Shown here one piece after another: positions 45,784-56,329 of a stretch of 64,000 bases of DNA. Within the stretch, counting starts at the first letter, position 1. The number at the start of each line of letters is the position of its first letter. The DNA is taken from the NCBI GenBank assembly GCA_902702965.1, contig CACRXP010000069.1, positions 229,083-293,082 on the forward strand, given 5' to 3'. The position numbers and the translations under genes were made by a program. Below the pieces are notes generated by a model. That model had not been told where the DNA came from and made no database searches. It was given only the letters and a program-made list of their open reading frames with translations. Source of the DNA: Spirometra erinaceieuropaei (taxonomy: Eukaryota; Platyhelminthes; Cestoda; Diphyllobothriidea; Diphyllobothriidae).

Positions 45784-46749
45784 CAGTGCGTGACCGATCT
45801 CGTAAAATGTTGGCCGAAATTCTGAAATGCGTTTTCGATTAATAAGGATTAATAAAGTGACGCTGTAAGAATAATCGTCATGTAGCATAATCTTACGGTA
45901 TTTCAGACTCGGCAGGATGTCGGCTTTTGAATGCACTTCTTTCTGACCTACCGTAGAAACCATACTTGGTAAAAAATGGCTACAATGATTTTCGGTGGTC
46001 GTACGAATGCAAATGCATTTTATAGAAAACATGCATAAAAATAGGTTTTCTTTTACTTGTTTGGTAGGAAAAAAACACTTTATATTTTATACCCTAAAGA
46101 GGGTTATCATTCGGTTTTTAAAAGGTTTCTAATTGTGAGGTTTTTAAGACCGTGCGGTGTCCATATGTACGGCATCGCACGTGTCCGTTTACCAATGCTC
46201 TGCATGAAATGTGCAACATAGCCCGCGTCCTTTGCAAAATTTTATGAACTCTGTGTATTACCTTCTTAGAGGCGTAGAGAAATATGCGATTTTCTTTACG
46301 CGGAACGCATTCAGCCTGTAGACCAAATCGCTAGACATTAATGCAACGGCTGATCTGGCTCAAAATTGTTCGGGAATTGGAAAACTTTTTCAAAATCTAA
46401 ATATACACTTTTTCGGATATAGAATGTGATGACAATGTGATTTTCTACCAAACAAATAAAATAAAGCACATTTTGTGCATGTTTTCTACAAAATATATTT
46501 GAATCTGTATGACCACCGAAAACCAATGTGAAAAATGCATGCAACTTAAGTAGTCAGTTTTTACCGAGTATGGTTTCTGCGGGAGGCCAGAAAGAAGTGC
46601 ATTCAAAAGCCGACATCCTCGCGAGTCTGAATTACCGTAAGATTATGCTACATGACAATTAATATTACAACTCCATCTTATTAATCCTTTCTAACTGGAA
46701 ACGCATTGCAGGATTTTGGCCAACATTTCATGAGATCGGTCGCGCACTG
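45784..46749. mobile_element. Palindromic foldback element with about 330-bp arms and TA target site
   Basis: The first 330 bases (from CAGTGCGTGACCGATCTC) and the reverse complement of the last 330 (CAGTGCGCGACCGATCTC) align almost without gaps at roughly 85 percent by eye; shared inner words include GTAGCATAATCTTACGGTA and GATGTCGGCTTTTGAATGCA. TA borders both ends (45,782-45,783 and 46,750-46,751). CAGT termini with TA duplication are typical of Tc1/mariner elements. The 300-bp middle has no transposase. It lies in the intron between host exons c and d. Confidence 0.85.
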
Positions 46750-47328
46750 TAATTATCCACATACCCAAGATAAATATTCGTCCCTACTTGGCTTAGATAA
46801 CCAAGTAAAGCCATTACAGATCTTTTTCCGCCAGGCGTTAGGTTAGGCTAGTGAGGGATGGACAATGGGTTTGAACTGTCATTCCGTCATGGGCACCGGT
46901 CTCCGATCATCGGGTGTCCTGTCAATCGTTTCTAAAGGCATGACTTAGTGATGACTCTGGTTTCGGCTCGTGGAAACGCCAGCAGTCGCTCTTCTCCAAT
47001 AACAAATGGATACCTTCAAAGACTTGGTCAACTGGAGGTTTTGATAGAGTCCAAACGTATCAGATTCAAGCGCAGTTTTAGAAATACCTCATTCCTGACA
47101 TTCCTGTGTAATTACTCGAGGATGAAAATCATGTGGGCATTGTATATCTCCTCCGAACAGATACTTAAAGTAACACTACCTGTTAAATCATTGGCATCAC
47201 ACGAGGTTGATGTGCAGTTATTTGTCAGGACCCACTTTTAGTTTAAATTGTATTATACTGTATCCTACGGTCGACAGTGTTCTCTGACGATCTTTTCTTC
47301 TTTTATCGCTCTTTTCGACCCCATTCAG

Positions 47329-47612
47329 CTACTTATCAGCCGGCAATCGCAGCAATCCCCGGCGGGATCGCTTTCAGGCCAGCCATCCTGACAGTTCCTG
47401 GGCTGACGCCGGCACGACTTTCGGGATGGCGGGCTAGCCCTGCCAACTCGATCTTCCAACCTGAGAAGTCCCTTGAGTGCTGCCAGGAAAACAAAATACT
47501 CCTACCAGGTTGCCCACAAAATGTCACTGTTACCGGAGGCCCTGAAGCAGCCACAGTGACGGCCGTAAAGTCTGCTCAGGATTCTGTTTGCCAGCCGGAG
47601 CTAGCCTCACAG
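47329..47612 (+). CDS. Host gene 1, exon d
   Basis: The acceptor CTCTTTTCGACCCCATTCAG starts an exon whose first two bases complete the codon split after exon c. The frame is Pro/Ala/Gly-rich: AIAAIPGGIAFRPAILTVPG, then GCPQNVTVTGGPEAATVTAV. The likely donor is CTCACAG|GTTGTC, phase 0; the frame itself continues to a stop at 47,636. The composition suggests a disordered, activation- or repression-type region. Confidence 0.65.
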
Positions 47613-47919
47613 GTTGTCCAACCCCACTCTGATTAGCTACCGTGATCCACTTGAGTAACAGTGCATGTCAGTGTAAAGTGCCCTCTAATTCATATAATTT
47701 GAAACAGTAACTGTGTTCACATTTGAGTAAGTATTGCGCTCAAAGAAAGGAGCTGGAAGCGAGGAACGTATGGAGAGCTCATTGAATGAAAACCAGAGCG
47801 GTAGCAACAAAACCTGACTCTGGAAATCCATTGTGATTGACACTTGCTGACCACACCCACCCAGGAATCCAATGAATCGATGACCAATTATCTTCTAACA
47901 TACTTTTCCTCTATAAGTG

Positions 47920-48050
47920 AAGAAGAAGAGTCGAGCACCGGAATACTTCGTTCATTATCTTGAGCTTTCAGACTCGTACAGGAGTCCATAGTCAGAGGTA
48001 GTGGCAGCTAACACTACTTAGTTTTTATGACAATAACCTACCGGTCACTG
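47920..48050 (-). repeat. Penelope-like 3' tail, antisense (intronic)
   Basis: GAAGAAGAAGAGTCGAGCACCGGAA, then CAGACTCGTACAGGAGTCCATAGTCAGAGGTAGTGG, follows the order of 15,838-15,945. Degraded. Confidence 0.5.
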
Positions 48051-48239
48051 GTGGAGTGTTTTAAGGTGTGACCTAAGGTGTACGTTGGTTGGTATTTTAT
48101 GTCTGATTCGTCACTGCTTTGTCCCTTAGCGCTGAAGTTGAAATATTAACAAATCTACCAATCACCACGCTCAGGAGGAACCATTGGAATTATCCACCCG
48201 TGCATACCAAGGTGACCTTCACAAACCTACTGGTCAGGT

Positions 48240-48350
48240 TGCACATGAAAAGTGGGAGACTCGATTACTGAAACAGAAATTTTATTCACTTGACATTTTT
48301 GGATTCTTTCTATAATCCGTAATCAGAGGCAGCAACAGGTAAAAGTGGCA
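48240..48350 (-). repeat. Penelope-like 3' tail, antisense (intronic)
   Basis: CGATTACTGAAACAGAAATTTTATTCACTTGACATTTTTGGATT matches 15,850-15,893, then TCCGTAATCAGAGGCAGC matches the CATCATCAGAGAC block. It is the second such tail within 400 bp. Confidence 0.55.
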
Positions 48351-49419
48351 GAGACACTGGGGGTACGGTTATATAGAATGAAGTTGCGACATAACTACGT
48401 ACTCAAAATTACTGACCCAACATTTATCGTCCTTGGTGCGATACTGGCTTGGTCGAAGACCGCGATTCCGTCACCGGTGTTGATGACTGAAGTGGTAGTG
48501 GCTCCAAAACGGCGGGCGAATAAGACTGTTGTTCCGGCAGTGGAGTCTCGTTTTTTTCATTCGCTGCCAGAACTCACCTTTTCGCATATACTAGTAACTT
48601 GCACCGCTAATGCCGGTCAGTAGTGAGTAAGCAAGCGTGTGGTCTACATATTTCTACACGTGCTTGTTGTCTGTTAATAGTGAGCATAATCAACCAAGCT
48701 TTACATATACGTTCCCCGCTTGCGATGATTGTGCACTGACCGTGGAAAGTGAACGTCGTATCCGATGCATACTGTTGGACATTGTTCACCCGCACCATCG
48801 CAGTTATCATTAGGGAGTAGACGGCTTCTTAGACATCCGCACTTTTGCGTCTATTGTTCGCCGCATGCAGACTTGAGACGCTGTGAGGAACGTCAGATGA
48901 GTTCAGCGGCTCGTCTTGTAAATTCGTGGTCAGCGTGGACGATCAAACATGCGCTTGGCCGGTTGCTCAACAGTCTCCGTTGGTGACTATGGTAATTGGT
49001 CGGACAGCTATTGTAAGAGAGCAGTGACTGAGGGCTCGCTGACCTGTGGTAGATCCCTTCTGCTGACAATAATCTCTTTTGTCTCATATTTTGTCAACTT
49101 GAGCAGTCCAGTAACTGGTCAGGTCTGAAACCGTAGACATGAGAATTTTCGCAACTAAATTCAGTTCCGAGCCACAGCGGGCTGGACATCTCAGAATAAA
49201 TCGACGACGTCTTCTGGTCTTAAAGGGGGGAGGTTTGGGGTGGGCAGACTGTTAGACTACAAAACGATTAAAAGTAGAGACTAGTGAAACAACTGATGCA
49301 CCGCCTGAGTATGTCACACATGGAGATGTTACATGCAAGCTGATCGGCATAGACATGTCCACTGTTTTAGCAAGTACCTGCAAGCAGTACAGTGGCGATC
49401 ACCACCAAAAGCATTGATG
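48351..49419. other. Unassigned intronic stretch
   Basis: Open frame 48,345-48,623 overlaps the Penelope tail and has no domain. Nothing else seen. Confidence 0.35.
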
Positions 49420-50000
49420 AACACAATTAATAACTTCGACCAGCTCTGGCACTCTACTCTCGCCTGTGCTCACCTCGGCGGCGACACTCCAAATAACCGT
49501 GCTTTACCGGCCTCATTTGACATCACCGAACTCACAACAATGTCAATACGGCCAGTCCCCTCAGCTCACAAAACACCACTACCGCTACCACAGTCCAGAC
49601 CCCATCATAACACCTCGCATTACCTGCGTACACACAGTCCTTTAAGTTAAGCACGAAACTTCACAACACGCGTATGCACGACACCCCTCAGTAGCATGCC
49701 ATGTATCACTCCTGCGGCTAGCATGTCATCACCGTTATGGCAAACGAAACGTCGCATGTCAGAACAAGCACACCCCGTCTAAGTGGGAAGCATGTTATCC
49801 GGTGTAGCCTGTTACATTAGGCAGGAACTAGACCGGTGTATACGCAGAAGACATTGATCATGCACCAAAGGGTGCCGACTGCTGACTACACCGGGCCCCG
49901 TGTCAAAAGCAGTTGGACTCATTCCGCAGCAGTGGACAGCTTTGGGTACCTTGGCAGCACAAATGCAAGGAACATCAAGATGCCGCATGATTCACCATAC
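49420..50000 (+). repeat. LINE-A fragments (intronic)
   Basis: The clear part is 49,845-49,995, where TLIMHQRVPTADYTG and SFGYLGSTNARN match the LINE-A RT thumb segment (VMHQP...DNFDYLRNTL at 3,985-4,095). The Pro/Ser/Thr-rich open stretch 49,430-49,650 and the TAAGTGGGAAGCATG word at 49,778 resemble the finger-region linkers and start of the 3' region, suggesting a rearranged copy. Confidence 0.5.
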
Positions 50001-50054
50001 TGGCAGCATATATACGAACTAAAAGTCCATACACCTGTTTTGCCGACTTTCTGA

Positions 50055-51470
50055 CGCTTCACGAAGCGCTTAAGAGGAGTTCGGCTTATCAGTGGTCTCT
50101 CAGCGTCCTCAGCATGTCTTCTGCTAATATAATGCAGTTTTGGAAGTGGAAGTTATTGTATTGACTTGGAGTAAATCCTTCGGAACAAAGCTTTTCAGGC
50201 TTAAATGGGCAGTGGATATGAATATTTGACTCGACATTCACCAACAACTGCAAGATAACTGCGTAATATTCATATGCTGCCAAAAGGCCAAGATAGTTTG
50301 TTGGCCACTGCCTTACGTTTTTGTCTTCAATCCTCTGTCTCGTGTTTCCATAATTTTAACCATTAGAGAACCCCTTTACGGCCTATAATACCTGATAATT
50401 CCAAATGTTCACACTGACGGCGTCCACAAAGTGCTGCGTGTAAAGCTTTCACCTGGGTCTCATATTCATTGACTGTCACCTATAGTAAACCCCTATGAAC
50501 ATGAATGCTTCAGTGATACTACAAATACAATGCCTACGGGATGAGTTCCTGCCTATTACGTACACAATTGTGTGAGGGTTCTGTATGGATATTTTCGTAA
50601 TTTCATCTTGATCTTGGTGACTTTTTAATACTAGTCTAAAGTCGTCCCTCGTGTTTCTGTTTGTTATTTCGACGACATCGGATCTAATGGCGTCGGAAAA
50701 CTGGCTCACAACGTTGATAACCTTTTACCTTAAGTCCAAGAAGAACCTCGACATCATAACTTACTTTGTCGAGCTAGCTTTCAACCGAGCTCCTTTTTGT
50801 CACCTCGCTGAGACAGTGCTGGATTTAGAAAATTATCACTTAACAGATTAGTTTGGCGGGGACGAACGTTAAGATGTTAGGGAAAGTCGATGGGAATATA
50901 TAAGGCTTCTGTCTGACCTTTGGACACAGTCCGTTTTCGGGGTCTAAACACAGATGTCAGTCACGAAGAGAGGAGTTAGGTGTCAGATACGTCAGACAGT
51001 GAGCAAAAATAATTGGCTGGTCAAAAAATAGATCTCTCTAGTTGTCTGTCTGCGTCGTCCAGTATTCTCTGAAAAGCGGCGGGCATTTCGTTCGCTATAA
51101 CTAGTTAGAATTACTACAGGGCCGGTCTGAGCTAAGGAGTTGAGGCCCCGTCCCGTTCAGGGTACGGCTACTCTTCCGAGGAGGAATAAATGTGCACCGA
51201 GTGATCGATATGTGGAAGGCAGCTACATCAAATCATGAAATAATCAAATGTTTATGCGAACACAGAACTACTATCACACAATGTCTCCAACCAAACGAAG
51301 CAACCAGTGACTATCAGTCGATACAGCAGGGAGAAGTGGTAGGGGGCTGCCCAGATGCACTGTAGTGGATTCGTGTCATCGTCAGTTTTGTAACGTAATG
51401 ATGGAACTTAAGTAGCCTTACCACAAGAAGATTGCTTACTGTGTCGTCGTCGAATGGAAGGCACAAACGA
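50055..51470. other. Unassigned intronic stretch
   Basis: Short open frames at 50,089-50,283 (-), 50,476-50,709 (-) and 50,651-50,851 (+) without recognised motifs. Confidence 0.35.
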
Positions 51471-51479
51471 ACTCTACAG

Positions 51480-51647
51480 GATCGGTTTTTCAGGATTACA
51501 ATGCATAGGCCCTTTAATGCTGCATCATTCAAAATTTCAGAAGCCGTAAACTATTCGATGCCCCAACGGCCACCTGAGTTTCTGAGCCTCGATCCAACAG
51601 AACTTGTTTGGGATAACATTCAACGGGTGTTCCGTGGAACACCGTAA
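51480..51647 (+). pseudogene. Tc1/mariner-like transposase C-terminal fragment
   Basis: The frame reads RFFRITMHRPFNAASF, then MPQRPPEFLSLDPTELVWDNIQR. It follows the order of the Tc1 family end: the QQDNxPxH block with the second catalytic Asp (here RITMHRP, Asp lost) and the WPxxSPDLNPIExxWD block (here RPPEFLSLDPTELVWD). Only about 50 codons are recognisable. It is on the gene's strand within an intron. It is not obviously linked to the palindrome at 45,784. Confidence 0.6.
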
Positions 51648-52179
51648 ATGCACTACTTTTCCAACTCGGGCTGGCTCTTGTAAATGCCTAAAATGTGATT
51701 TAGTAAGCACTTCTTGCATGCCTAGTCAAAAGTATGAAGAGATGGGTCGGTACTGTGATTTTGCATGAGAGCCGGTCTACCCGTTATTAGTAAATAAGCT
51801 AATTTCTCCTTTTGAGTTTAACTCAAATTACCTTGATATAAATTACTCAAGACCTTGACGGGTTAGACCTGCGTGGCAATCAGCTGATTTGCACTGATTT
51901 ATTACGACCCTCAGGTGTCAATTTTATTAGCCAGCAATGTATCCCGACGTTCTCTTGCTACGCATAACGAATTAAAACTATACCAACCGTATATTTTTGA
52001 TGTCGAAAATATCCTCCAAATGTTGTTTTATTCCAGAGAAAGATGGCATACTCCTCTTGAATGATTGTTATGAGTTAGCCGTAGTCCAGAGTCTCCAGTT
52101 TTCATTCGTCTTTCGCCTGAACAGTCCAGTTTTCGCAACCGGGGTTGAGGGTTGACCTGACAGATGCCCTGTTTACTGA

Positions 52180-52345
52180 AACACGGGCGCCGGTCGAGCT
52201 ATTGCGACTCGGTCTGCCTGTTAGCTGAGTTGTCTACTATCCGGCGCGTCCACAGGCGACAGAAAATGGAACCGCTTGAGGCGAAGGCAAGCTGTGAAAT
52301 ACGCTGACTCCCGAGTCTAAGGAATAAGCGGTTGTGAGCCATACC
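52180..52345 (+). repeat. Solo LINE-B 5' block (intronic)
   Basis: AAGCTGTGAAATACGCTGACTCCCGAGTCTAAGGAATAAGCGGTTGTGAGCC follows the 56,452-56,505 block with scattered changes. No coding part follows; the next feature is host exon e. Confidence 0.5.
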
Positions 52346-52583
52346 TTGTCAATACCCTTGCACGTAATCAGACATCAATCAGCACAGTTGGTTAGCTCTA
52401 TGTAGGTCACAGGAGTCATATATTCATTTACAGTTTAATTTGGAATGCCTGCTTCTAAGTCCCACACCTTGTATGAATACCTCCTTGAATTGGAGTTCTC
52501 CATCTTAGTAGACTGACTTCTTGCATGATTGTCAATGTTATGATGATGTTAGTAAACAAATCTTTCGCTTTAAAACACTTCAG

Positions 52584-52975
52584 AGCAAATCGAGTTGGAA
52601 CGGTACGCCTCCGCGTCTGTGTGTCTCCAATGCGAGTCCCATCCTCACCAGTTGCTACAACCAAACACTGCAACTCCTCCCCACCGACACAACCGCCCAT
52701 GTCAAAATTCCCACTGACAAAAAGCCAGAGGCTCCGGTAGGTGACCAAACTGAAATCACTTGTCCGGCGCTTTTAGGATACACTGGGCAGTCCTTCTCAA
52801 GCCTTGCTCGGCTCGTCAGGTCGGAGGATTCCGAACAGCATCATGCAGCAACTCTGGTTGCCAGCAAAAATTCAACCGTCATTCCCACTACAACAGGCTT
52901 CAAGTTCAAAGCGGCAAAGCCGGACGTAGCAGAATGTGTTATCCTTCCAGAGCACCATCACTCTTCTTCCGCCTG
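52584..52975 (+). CDS. Host gene 1, exon e
   Basis: The acceptor TTCGCTTTAAAACACTTCAG opens a phase-0 frame (SKSSWNGTPPRLCVSNASPI ... GQSFSSLARLVRSEDSEQ ... TTTGFKFKAAKPDVAECVIL). The donor TCCGCCTG|GTAAGG is near consensus and leaves phase 2. It has 130 codons, Ser/Thr-rich with a His run near the end. No domain recognised. The matching phase-2 entry of the next exon is strong support. Confidence 0.75.
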
Positions 52976-53259
52976 GTAAGGCAGTTGGAATTGCAGATTT
53001 GTGTTACTATTTTGATAAAATCGAGCAAGCTGAACGAGTAAAGTACTGACGCTAAGCAGTGGGAGTGTTCACTCATCAGCCTAACTCTCCACCTTCTCTC
53101 ACTTGTCCAATACAGTGGAATGATTTCTGAAGGCAAACCCCAATGGGAAACTTTATCGCCTCCAGACAGAAAACCTAAGAGAACCTAGAATGTCTCGATG
53201 CATGCGAAAAGGCAAGTTTCCGAAGGTGACTGAAATGAGTGAGACTGGATCACCAGACG

Positions 53260-53400
53260 GAAAGTTATATTTGCATAACATTTCGGATTCCTACTCGAGT
53301 CCACAGAGAGTTAGAGGTGCTGCAGTACTTATGTGGAATTCAGTCCCGATGCTGTCGCCAACTGCATCGCAAGTGTTCCTAGTCGGATTAATGACTGTGT
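53260..53400 (-). repeat. Penelope-like 3' tail, antisense (intronic)
   Basis: CATTTCGGATTCCTACTCGAGTCCACAGAGAGTTAGAGG follows the GTTTCGGATTATCACTCGAACCCATCATCAGAGAC block of 15,885-15,920. The rest is degraded. Confidence 0.5.
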
Positions 53401-54152
53401 GGTCACGTCTGAGTCATTGGTAGTTAAAGGGGTAATTGCGCGACCACTCTTTTCATCCAGTCAGCCCCTCAGGGCAGGGTTTACTTTCGCGCTTCCCGCA
53501 TAGGTAAACTGCCCATGTAGGGCCGTAGCGTTACAGTGAGTGGGAGGTGGTCGTTTCCTCTACTGAAGGGCTTCAGGCCGCGAAACCATGATTTTGAAGC
53601 CCTGTGATGCCCAGGTGTTTGCCATTCCTCGCGGGGTCTGCGATCCCTTTGAACTTGACAGGTCCAGGTCTTGCCGAGTGATCCGCATTTGATGATACAA
53701 CTTGCAGTGCCCTTCTATCCTTCTTTTCCTGTTCCTGATGCTGAAGTCGAGTAGGAGCCCAAAAATCCGGACCGACTAAGTGCTGGCTGCAGCGACCGAC
53801 TCTACTTCATTTGACCCGATTGTGAAAAAGTCAGCGGTCTCAATGGGATTCGAAACCACGACAGTAAGGGCTACAATGTGTTGACTGCGTACTGGCCAAG
53901 CAACGTTACGGATGATAATGAAGTTTTGATAACGTTGGCTGGCGCCTTTTTTTGCGGCTTAGCTAACCAGTATAACCATAGCACAAAGTAAGAGGGTCCG
54001 ACTTATGCCAAGAAGTTCGAAGACTCTCTCCTCCCTCTCTCAAGGAACAGCTTCTACGGGGCCTCTCTCGGAAACCTCGGCAAGAGTGCTTGCATAAATG
54101 TAATTTTGGTGTTGAAGAGCCTTGGTTTCAGTGTTTCTTCTTGCTCCCGCAG

Positions 54153-54591
54153 GCCTCGGACAGGAAATGTTTCCTCAGGCACAAGCCATTCGCTTACAAC
54201 TGAAACACTTTCTCCCACCAACCGCGTCTTGGAAAGTCGAGGAGATTCCCAAAGGCAGGCAGTTGTGACCCGTTCCTCCGATATGTCTCAGAGACTTGCA
54301 GACGTAACGTCAACTCTCTCCAACGCCCTGAAAATTGCCCACACCCAGACTGCCGTTACTTGCAGAGCGGCCAACAGTTTTAGGCGGGTCTCGTCGAACT
54401 GGGTGACGGCCGACCTGCCGCCGGGCGTCTTCGCTCACCACAACAGTATCAGACCAGATACCTGTGTGCAGATAAGGTTGGGCGAACCTGAACTGCCTTG
54501 CCTTCTGGCGCAACCGGCTATCATGCCAGTGAAGAACTACACCCAATGCTGTTTCCCGGCTCCAAACGTAAACGTACTTGACCTGCGGAAG
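54153..54591 (+). CDS. Host gene 1, exon f
   Basis: Strong acceptor (TTTCTTCTTGCTCCCGCAG) and strong donor (CTGCGGAAG|GTGAGAAGT). It enters in phase 2, so its first base completes a Trp codon with exon e, and it leaves in phase 0. The frame includes RTGNVSSGTSHSLTTETLSP, DMSQRLADVTSTLSNALKIA and NSIRPDTCVQIRLGEPELPC. The Ser/Thr-rich start is followed by a more ordered-looking half with several Cys. Family not recognised. Confidence 0.8.
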
Positions 54592-55801
54592 GTGAGAAGT
54601 CAACCATTTTTCTCAAAAATTCATGAAGAACCAGTCGGACGGAAATAAGTGAACACTGAGGTAACGAATACGGTGATGGGTCGACTCTGGAGCCTGTTAT
54701 TTCGAATAGGACAGTAACTATGTATTCAGGGTGGAATGATGCTTTTAAAACTGTCTTTAATTTTTCCCGATAATCACGCATATGTAGGAAAATCAGGAGG
54801 TTGAGACGCGTAAAAGCCTTCGTTGCGCACTTCTCCGTCCCACAAGTACTAACAAAGATTCGAGTCATCTCTGTATCCCACCAGGGGATGAAAAACGTTT
54901 AATGATTCAACAATGAACGCGACTGCTTGCGGTAATCAGTCAAACCAACCACCTCTCCGTACTTGAAGCCCTTTTATTCCGATGAAACCGCAACTGAAGC
55001 TGCTTTATGTAGACCAACCGCGCTCTTGATTTCGTGACGACTATTTTTGTATTCATTCCAGAACCTGGGTTTGCATGGACGGTTTATACTGTCCAGGGAG
55101 AAATAACCTCGTGGCAGGTAGACAATCAACTATTTAATAATGATCTCTTAGAATTCTCGTCTTTTCAATTAGTAGTTGCTAAATCTGACGAAAAAAAGAC
55201 GGTCAGACATTCAGAAGGAGTCCGTCATACATTAAAAGGTCCTCTTTGCCTCTCTGTGGTTCCAGTTAAATGTGGATCGTCATCGAATTTTACTAGTGGC
55301 CTCTGGATTCTCTATGGGTCCACTTGTACCGGTGCTGCAAGCGTTATCTTTTATCTCTATTACAATGTTATTGACCGACATGGGGTAGTTACTATTCTCT
55401 TCTAACAATCTGGAACAATTCCCTGTCAGGGAAGTGTGTTGCATTGCTGTGGCAGTCGTAGATCACCCTTTAAATTCGACTGCCGATAACTTTATTTTTA
55501 TTGGGCATTAATCCACGATTCAAGAGATCGAATTATCCGATGGGAAAAGCGTTAGCTGCATGTTACTTAACGGTTGCATAAAATTGATTTCATCCCGTTC
55601 CAAGGCACATAAAATGGGCTTTGAAATCATTACTTAGCACCTTCCCATCTCTCATCCTCAATTCGCTTGCATGTTTTGTTCAAAGCGCTAGTCGTGGTTT
55701 CGCTTTGATACCCCTGCCAAGCACATTAGGATAAACCTGATGCATCTTTTCGTCAAGAAGTTGTCCTTTTGGAATAGTACCGCTTAGTTTTCTAACTGTA
55801 G

Positions 55802-55997
55802 GAGATGCCGATGGACCTCTCCCAAGGATCGACGGGTGTTAGGCCCTCATTCTCTCCTTACAGCAGGCGGAACGGCTCACTCGTAGAACCGTCTACTGGA
55901 GGCAATTTAATGGCCTCCTCACCAAGAGAGACCGCGGTCAGCACCTTGCAGCACGAGGCCACTGTCACAGCGATTCGGAGTACTCAATCCCAGACAG
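55802..55997 (+). CDS. Host gene 1, exon g with PxDLS motif
   Basis: The acceptor GTTTTCTAACTGTAG opens a phase-0 frame beginning EMPMDLSQGSTGVRPSFSPY. PMDLS (55,808-55,822) fits the PxDLS motif by which many repressors bind CtBP; established for insect and vertebrate factors, inferred here. The rest is Ser/Thr-rich. The donor CAGACAG|GTTTGT is moderate and leaves phase 1. Confidence 0.75.
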
Positions 55998-56329
55998 GTT
56001 TGTCTATGTGGTATTTAAGACTTTCATAGAAAATTCCCTTAACAACAGCCTGACAAGTAAAGATGCAGCAGGGTTTGGTTAACTCAAACCGCACGACTCT
56101 GCCCCTATTTTGTTGCTTCGGAACCCATATAAAAAGGGTAATGCTTTGGTTAGAAGCATCGGAGTCACGCACATAAGCATAAAGGTATTGCCTTGGTTTT
56201 CCAGAAAATCACTAGCTTTTCAGTTTTGTACTTCTACAACAGGGCCATATTTAGGGATTCTCGACCTGTGGTTTGGAAGTATAACACGCCTTGAATGGTA
56301 AAGAGGCCAAAAGTGCCTGCTGGATTAAC

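Noticed and set aside
48345..48623. 92-codon + open frame as a possible exon
   Set aside because: Overlaps an antisense Penelope tail and lacks matching splice phase.
55034..55405. Possible extra exon of host gene 1 after the acceptor TTTTTGTATTCATTCCAG
   Set aside because: It would have to be entered in phase 1 whereas exon f ends in phase 0, and no good donor follows; exon g fits instead.
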